The notes under the pieces: generated by a model | The model's input: the letters and a program-made list of their open reading frames with translations, nothing else | Told to the model about the DNA's origin: nothing | Database searches by the model: none | Shown: in pieces, positions 13,687 through 16,616 of the stretch | Layout: every line of letters begins with the position of its first letter | Numbering within the stretch: position 1 is the stretch's first letter | Source of the DNA: JBKQHQ01 sp052148715 | Lineage (GTDB): Bacteria > Pseudomonadota > Alphaproteobacteria > Rhizobiales > Xanthobacteraceae | NCBI GenBank assembly: GCA_052148715.1 | Contig: JBKQHQ010000168.1 | Span: 1 to 16,616 of the forward strand | Length of the DNA stretch: 16,616 nucleotides | Reading direction: 5' to 3' | Made by a program: the position numbers and the translations under genes

Positions 13687-16083
13687 ATGATGATCAATGC
13701 GGCCGATCTGCAGACACTGCGCGAGCTGGAGAAGAAGATCCTTTGGCTGGCGACGTGGACGATCCATAACGCCAACCATCTACGCGAGCACGGCGACGGG
13801 CTGAAGGTCGGCGGCCATCAGGCCTCGTCGGCGTCGCTCGCGACGATCATGACGGTCCTCTACCTGCATGCGTTGCGTCCGCAGGATCGGGTCGCGGTGA
13901 AGCCGCATGCAAGCCCGATCTTCCATGCCATCCAATATCTTCTCGGCAAGCAAACGTTGGATCGTCTGCAGGCCTTTCGCGGCTACAAGGGCGCGCAAAG
14001 CTACCCGTCGCGCACCAAGGATGCCGATGACGTGGATTTTTCGACCGGCTCGGTCGGGCTCGGCGTAGCCCAGACTTTGTTCTCGGCCCTGACCCAAGAC
14101 TATGTGCGCGCGCATGGCTGGGGGCTCGACCGGCCGGAGGGCCGGATGATCGCGCTCGTCGGCGACGCCGAGCTCGATGAAGGCAATATCTTCGAATCGA
14201 TCCTCGAAGGCTGGAAGCAAGGGCTGCGCAATTGTTGGTGGATCATCGACTACAATCGCCAGAGCCTCGACGCGGTCGTCCGCGAAGGGTTGTGGGCGCG
14301 CTTCGAGGCCTTGTTCCGCGCCTTCGGCTGGGACGTCGTGATCCTGAAATACGGCGAATTGCTGCATGCGGCATTCGCCGAGCCCGGCGGCGACCGGTTG
14401 CGCGCCTGGATCGATAACTGCCCAAACCAACTTTACTCCGCGCTCGTGTTCCAGGGAGGACCGGCGTGGCGCAAGCATCTGCTCGACGACCTCGGCGAGG
14501 AGGCGCCGGTCAGACAGTTGATCGAGCGGCGTTCCGACGACGAGTTGGCGCGCCTGATGAGCAATCTGGCGGGGCACGATCCCGGCTCACTCGCCGCCGC
14601 CTTTGACGCCGTCGACCACGATCGGCCGATCTGCTTCATCTGTTACACGATCAAGGGTTTCGGGCTGCCTCTGGCGGGCCACAAGGACAATCACGCCGGA
14701 ATGCTGACGCCGGCGCAGATGGAGATTTTTCGCGCCGCGATCAACGTGCGGCCGGGACACGAATGGGATAGGTTCGAAGGACTGAGCCTGCCCGCCGACG
14801 CTTTGCAAGGCTTCCTCGATCAGGTGGAATTCGCCGCACGCAAGCCGCCCGTCCCCGCGCGTCGCTTCGATGTTCCAGACATGCTGCCCGTGCCCAAGCA
14901 GGCCGAGCTTTCGACCCAAGCCGGGTTCGGAATGATCCTCAGCGAGCTTGGCAAGGAGAAAGCGGAGTTTGCCTCGCGCATCGTCACCACGTCGCCTGAT
15001 GTTACGGTTTCAACAAATTTGGGCGGATGGGTGAATCGGCGCGGCTTGTTCGCGCTGCAGTCAAGGGCCGACGTCTTCAAGGCGGAGCGGATCGCCTCGA
15101 CATACCGCTGGGAGTTCTCGCCGCAAGGCCAGCATATCGAGCTCGGCATCGCCGAGATGAATCTGTTTCTCCTGCTCTCGGCCCTCGGCTTGTCCGATGC
15201 GATCAGCGGTGAGCGGCTGCTGCCGATCGGAACCTTGTACGATCCCTTCATTTGCCGGGGTCTCGATGCGCTGAACTATGCTTGCTATCAGGGCGCGCGC
15301 TTCATTCTCGTGGCGACGCCGTCGGGCGTCACGCTGGCGCCGGAAGGGGGCGCGCACCAGTCGATCAGCACGCCCCTGATCGGCATGGCGCAGGACGGGC
15401 TCGCGGCGTTCGAGCCGGCCTTCGTGGACGAGTTGTCGGTGATGCTGGCCTGGGCGCTGGATTACATCCAGCGGCATGGCGAGGCGGCCGTGGCGCAAGA
15501 AAATTGCTTGCCAGATGCGCAGGGCGGCTCGATTTATCTGCGGCTGACGACGCGGCCGCTCGAACAGCCGCAGCGATCGATGTCGCCCGAGCTGCGGCAG
15601 GGCATCATCGACGGCGCCTACTGGCATCGGCGGCCGGGGCCGAACTGCCAGATCGTCGTCGCCTATACGGGAGCGGTGGCGCCGGAGGCGATCCAGGCCG
15701 TCGGCCTCATGGCGGAGGATCGGCGCGACGCGGGGCTCCTGGCGGTGACCTCGGCGGACCGACTGCACGCCGGCTTCGTCGCGGCCAAGCGCGAAGCCGA
15801 GCGCGGGCGCGCACAGGCTTGCTCGCACATCGAGCGTCTGCTCGGCGATCTTCCGTCCCATTGCGGCATCGTCACGGTGCTCGACGGCCACCCAGCAACA
15901 TTGGGCTGGATCGGGTCGGTCTGCGGCCATCGGGTGCGGCCGCTCGGCGTCGAGCATTTCGGGCAGACCGGCACCATCACCGACGTCTACCGCCACCACG
16001 GAATTGACACGCAGGCCATTATTGCCGCGGCCCAAACGCTGGTTCCGGGTCGGCCGATCCGTCACCTGCGGGCACTGGGCTAG
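13687..16083 (+). CDS. AceE-like / transketolase-like thiamine diphosphate enzyme (single-chain E1 type)
   Basis: A 798-residue protein; GGAG lies five bases before ATG 13687 and eight before a second ATG at 13690. It has the domain order of homodimeric pyruvate dehydrogenase E1: an N-terminal ThDP-binding domain with GGHQASSAS (His44, matching GGHMAS of AceE), KPHASP (His74), STGSVGLG (119-126) and the ThDP motif GDAELDEGN...N (Gly159-Asp160 to Asn190), CYTIKGFG (319-326), then a pyrimidine-binding transketolase domain (about 420-620, with GIAEMNLFLLLSALG) and a C-terminal domain (about 640-798, GHPATLGWIGSVCG, FGQTGT). It starts where LERRIRSAIRW begins in E. coli AceE, so about 85 N-terminal residues, including the E2-binding part, are missing. 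No E2 or E3 gene follows. It may act on pyruvate or another 2-oxo acid or ketose outside the usual complex; substrate unknown. Confidence 0.85.
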   Translation: MMINAADLQTLRELEKKILWLATWTIHNANHLREHGDGLKVGGHQASSASLATIMTVLYLHALRPQDRVAVKPHASPIFHAIQYLLGKQTLDRLQAFRGYKGAQSYPSRTKDADDVDFSTGSVGLGVAQTLFSALTQDYVRAHGWGLDRPEGRMIALVGDAELDEGNIFESILEGWKQGLRNCWWIIDYNRQSLDAVVREGLWARFEALFRAFGWDVVILKYGELLHAAFAEPGGDRLRAWIDNCPNQLYSALVFQGGPAWRKHLLDDLGEEAPVRQLIERRSDDELARLMSNLAGHDPGSLAAAFDAVDHDRPICFICYTIKGFGLPLAGHKDNHAGMLTPAQMEIFRAAINVRPGHEWDRFEGLSLPADALQGFLDQVEFAARKPPVPARRFDVPDMLPVPKQAELSTQAGFGMILSELGKEKAEFASRIVTTSPDVTVSTNLGGWVNRRGLFALQSRADVFKAERIASTYRWEFSPQGQHIELGIAEMNLFLLLSALGLSDAISGERLLPIGTLYDPFICRGLDALNYACYQGARFILVATPSGVTLAPEGGAHQSISTPLIGMAQDGLAAFEPAFVDELSVMLAWALDYIQRHGEAAVAQENCLPDAQGGSIYLRLTTRPLEQPQRSMSPELRQGIIDGAYWHRRPGPNCQIVVAYTGAVAPEAIQAVGLMAEDRRDAGLLAVTSADRLHAGFVAAKREAERGRAQACSHIERLLGDLPSHCGIVTVLDGHPATLGWIGSVCGHRVRPLGVEHFGQTGTITDVYRHHGIDTQAIIAAAQTLVPGRPIRHLRALG

Positions 16084-16549
16084 CGAGCAACCGGTGCAGC
16101 AAGCGGAGGGGAATTACGCCTGTCGGCTTCATGCGCAAGCTCGGCACGCCGGAGCGACCGACGACATCATACGCGAAAGCGATCGCCGGATGAGGTAGGC
16201 CGTCGAACCGAGGCGGGAGAATGTCTCTGTCAAAGCCGTCGTCGGGCAGCAGAACGATGCCCTTCAGCTCAATGTCATCGGCGCGGAAGTCGACACGGCC
16301 CCTGAGCGTAACGGCGAAGTGCGGACTGTAAACGAACGCTTTACTGATAGCGATATCGCCGGCCGAGCGACTGAACGCGAGGTACAAGCGCGTGAAGACC
16401 ACCCTATCCTGCACGCCGGGGACAGGCTTGGCCGGCGATCGATCGATGATGCGGCTCAAGGCCGGTTCGTCAACCGCCGCGTTGCGTACACTAGAGCGGA
16501 TTCCGCTCATGTTCGAACATAACCGGCGTGGCGAAAGAAGTTCCTGCAT
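16019..16549 (-). pseudogene. AsmA-like C-terminal domain fragment, probable gene remnant
   Basis: A 176-codon open frame on the minus strand. Residues about 24-150 match the end of AsmA-like/DUF3971-type envelope proteins: AVDEPALSRII, VVFTRLYLAFSRS, DIAISKAFVYSPHF, VTLRGRVDFRADDIELKGIVLLP, split here as VTLRGRVDF and IELKGIVLLP, then IAFAYDVVG, VPSLRMKPTG and a final LLHRLL. Complete proteins of this type are usually many hundreds of residues with an N-terminal membrane anchor; here a stop codon stands just upstream of the ATG, there is no signal or anchor, and the homology starts abruptly next to two palindromes. The last 65 bp overlap the 3' end of the AceE-like gene in antisense. The N-terminal ~20 codons read through the palindromes, and no ribosome binding site is seen. 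A short functional protein is possible, but a remnant is more likely. Confidence 0.5.
16494..16520. repeat. Two abutting perfect palindromes at the truncation point of the AsmA-like fragment
   Basis: GAGCGGATTCCGCTC (16494-16508) and ATGTTCGAACAT (16509-16520) lie directly next to each other, each a perfect inverted repeat. Their place exactly where the AsmA-like homology ends suggests a dispersed palindromic element or a recombination scar, or a compound binding site. The remaining 16550-16616 holds nothing recognisable. Confidence 0.45.
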
Positions 16550-16616
16550 TCTTTTGGGCTGAAACTGTTAACAATGCGGCCGATCCTACGCCGCAAGCAT
16601 TGAATTGTGCGCTCTG

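Noticed and set aside
15061..16065. 334-codon minus-strand frame opposite the AceE-like gene
   Set aside because: Arg/His/Asp-rich translation without domains, lying wholly within the well-supported ThDP enzyme gene.
16509..16520. ATGTTCGAACAT as a LexA (SOS) box
   Set aside because: Alphaproteobacterial LexA sites are GTTC-N7-GTTC direct repeats; here two half sites meet as a palindrome without the spacer, and no SOS gene follows.
1..16616. CRISPR array, tRNA/rRNA genes, insertion sequence or prophage
   Set aside because: No regularly spaced repeats, cloverleaf, rRNA-like sequence, transposase, integrase or phage structural gene was seen on either strand.

Overview
The window is GC-rich, gene-dense DNA with strong third-position GC bias and short intergenic gaps that contain imperfect palindromes. 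Gene content (a BKACE-type enzyme, an UdgX-type uracil-DNA glycosylase, a secreted caspase-fold protein with a DUF4189-like tail, a proline-rich L,D-transpeptidase, an AsmA-like tail) suggests an alphaproteobacterium of the Hyphomicrobiales, most likely near Bradyrhizobium/Nitrobacteraceae or Xanthobacteraceae. This is inference from gene families and style; no rRNA or other phylogenetic marker is present. It looks like chromosomal DNA: I see no tRNA, rRNA, CRISPR array, transposase, integrase or phage gene.

Layout. (1) 1-1842, plus strand: the 3' end of a beta-keto-acid cleavage enzyme (BKACE) followed by a metal-dependent amidohydrolase/decarboxylase-like protein, probably one catabolic unit. 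(2) 2017-2397, plus strand: a small coiled-coil protein of unknown role. (3) 2475-5127, minus strand: a putative secreted module, read right to left as a caspase-like (C14) protein with peptidoglycan-binding-like and DUF4189-like tails, then two 156-residue exported paralogues. The paralogues share the signal peptide and a nearly identical GSTGGTIGKTDKS tag but have unrelated C-terminal domains, one resembling a SUEL-type lectin and one an unknown Trp/Gly-rich domain. (4) 5259-6593: a divergent pair, a DsbA/2-hydroxychromene-2-carboxylate isomerase-like protein (minus) and UdgX (plus). (5) 6682-10833, minus strand: a membrane-anchored alpha/beta-hydrolase-like protein, and upstream of it a likely two-gene unit of an APC-family permease followed by an exported protein of unknown function. 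(6) 11270-13637: an L,D-transpeptidase (minus) divergent from a 3-phenylpropionate-transporter-like MFS protein (plus). (7) 13687-16083, plus strand: a one-chain AceE-like/transketolase-like ThDP enzyme that lacks the N-terminal E2-binding part of true AceE. (8) 16019-16549, minus strand: a C-terminal AsmA-like fragment, probably a gene remnant, abutting two adjoining palindromes.

The best candidate for an undescribed system is block 3: an exported caspase-like protein with two small exported proteins that carry a common tag and different putative binding domains. Second is the stand-alone AceE-like enzyme with no E2/E3 genes in view.
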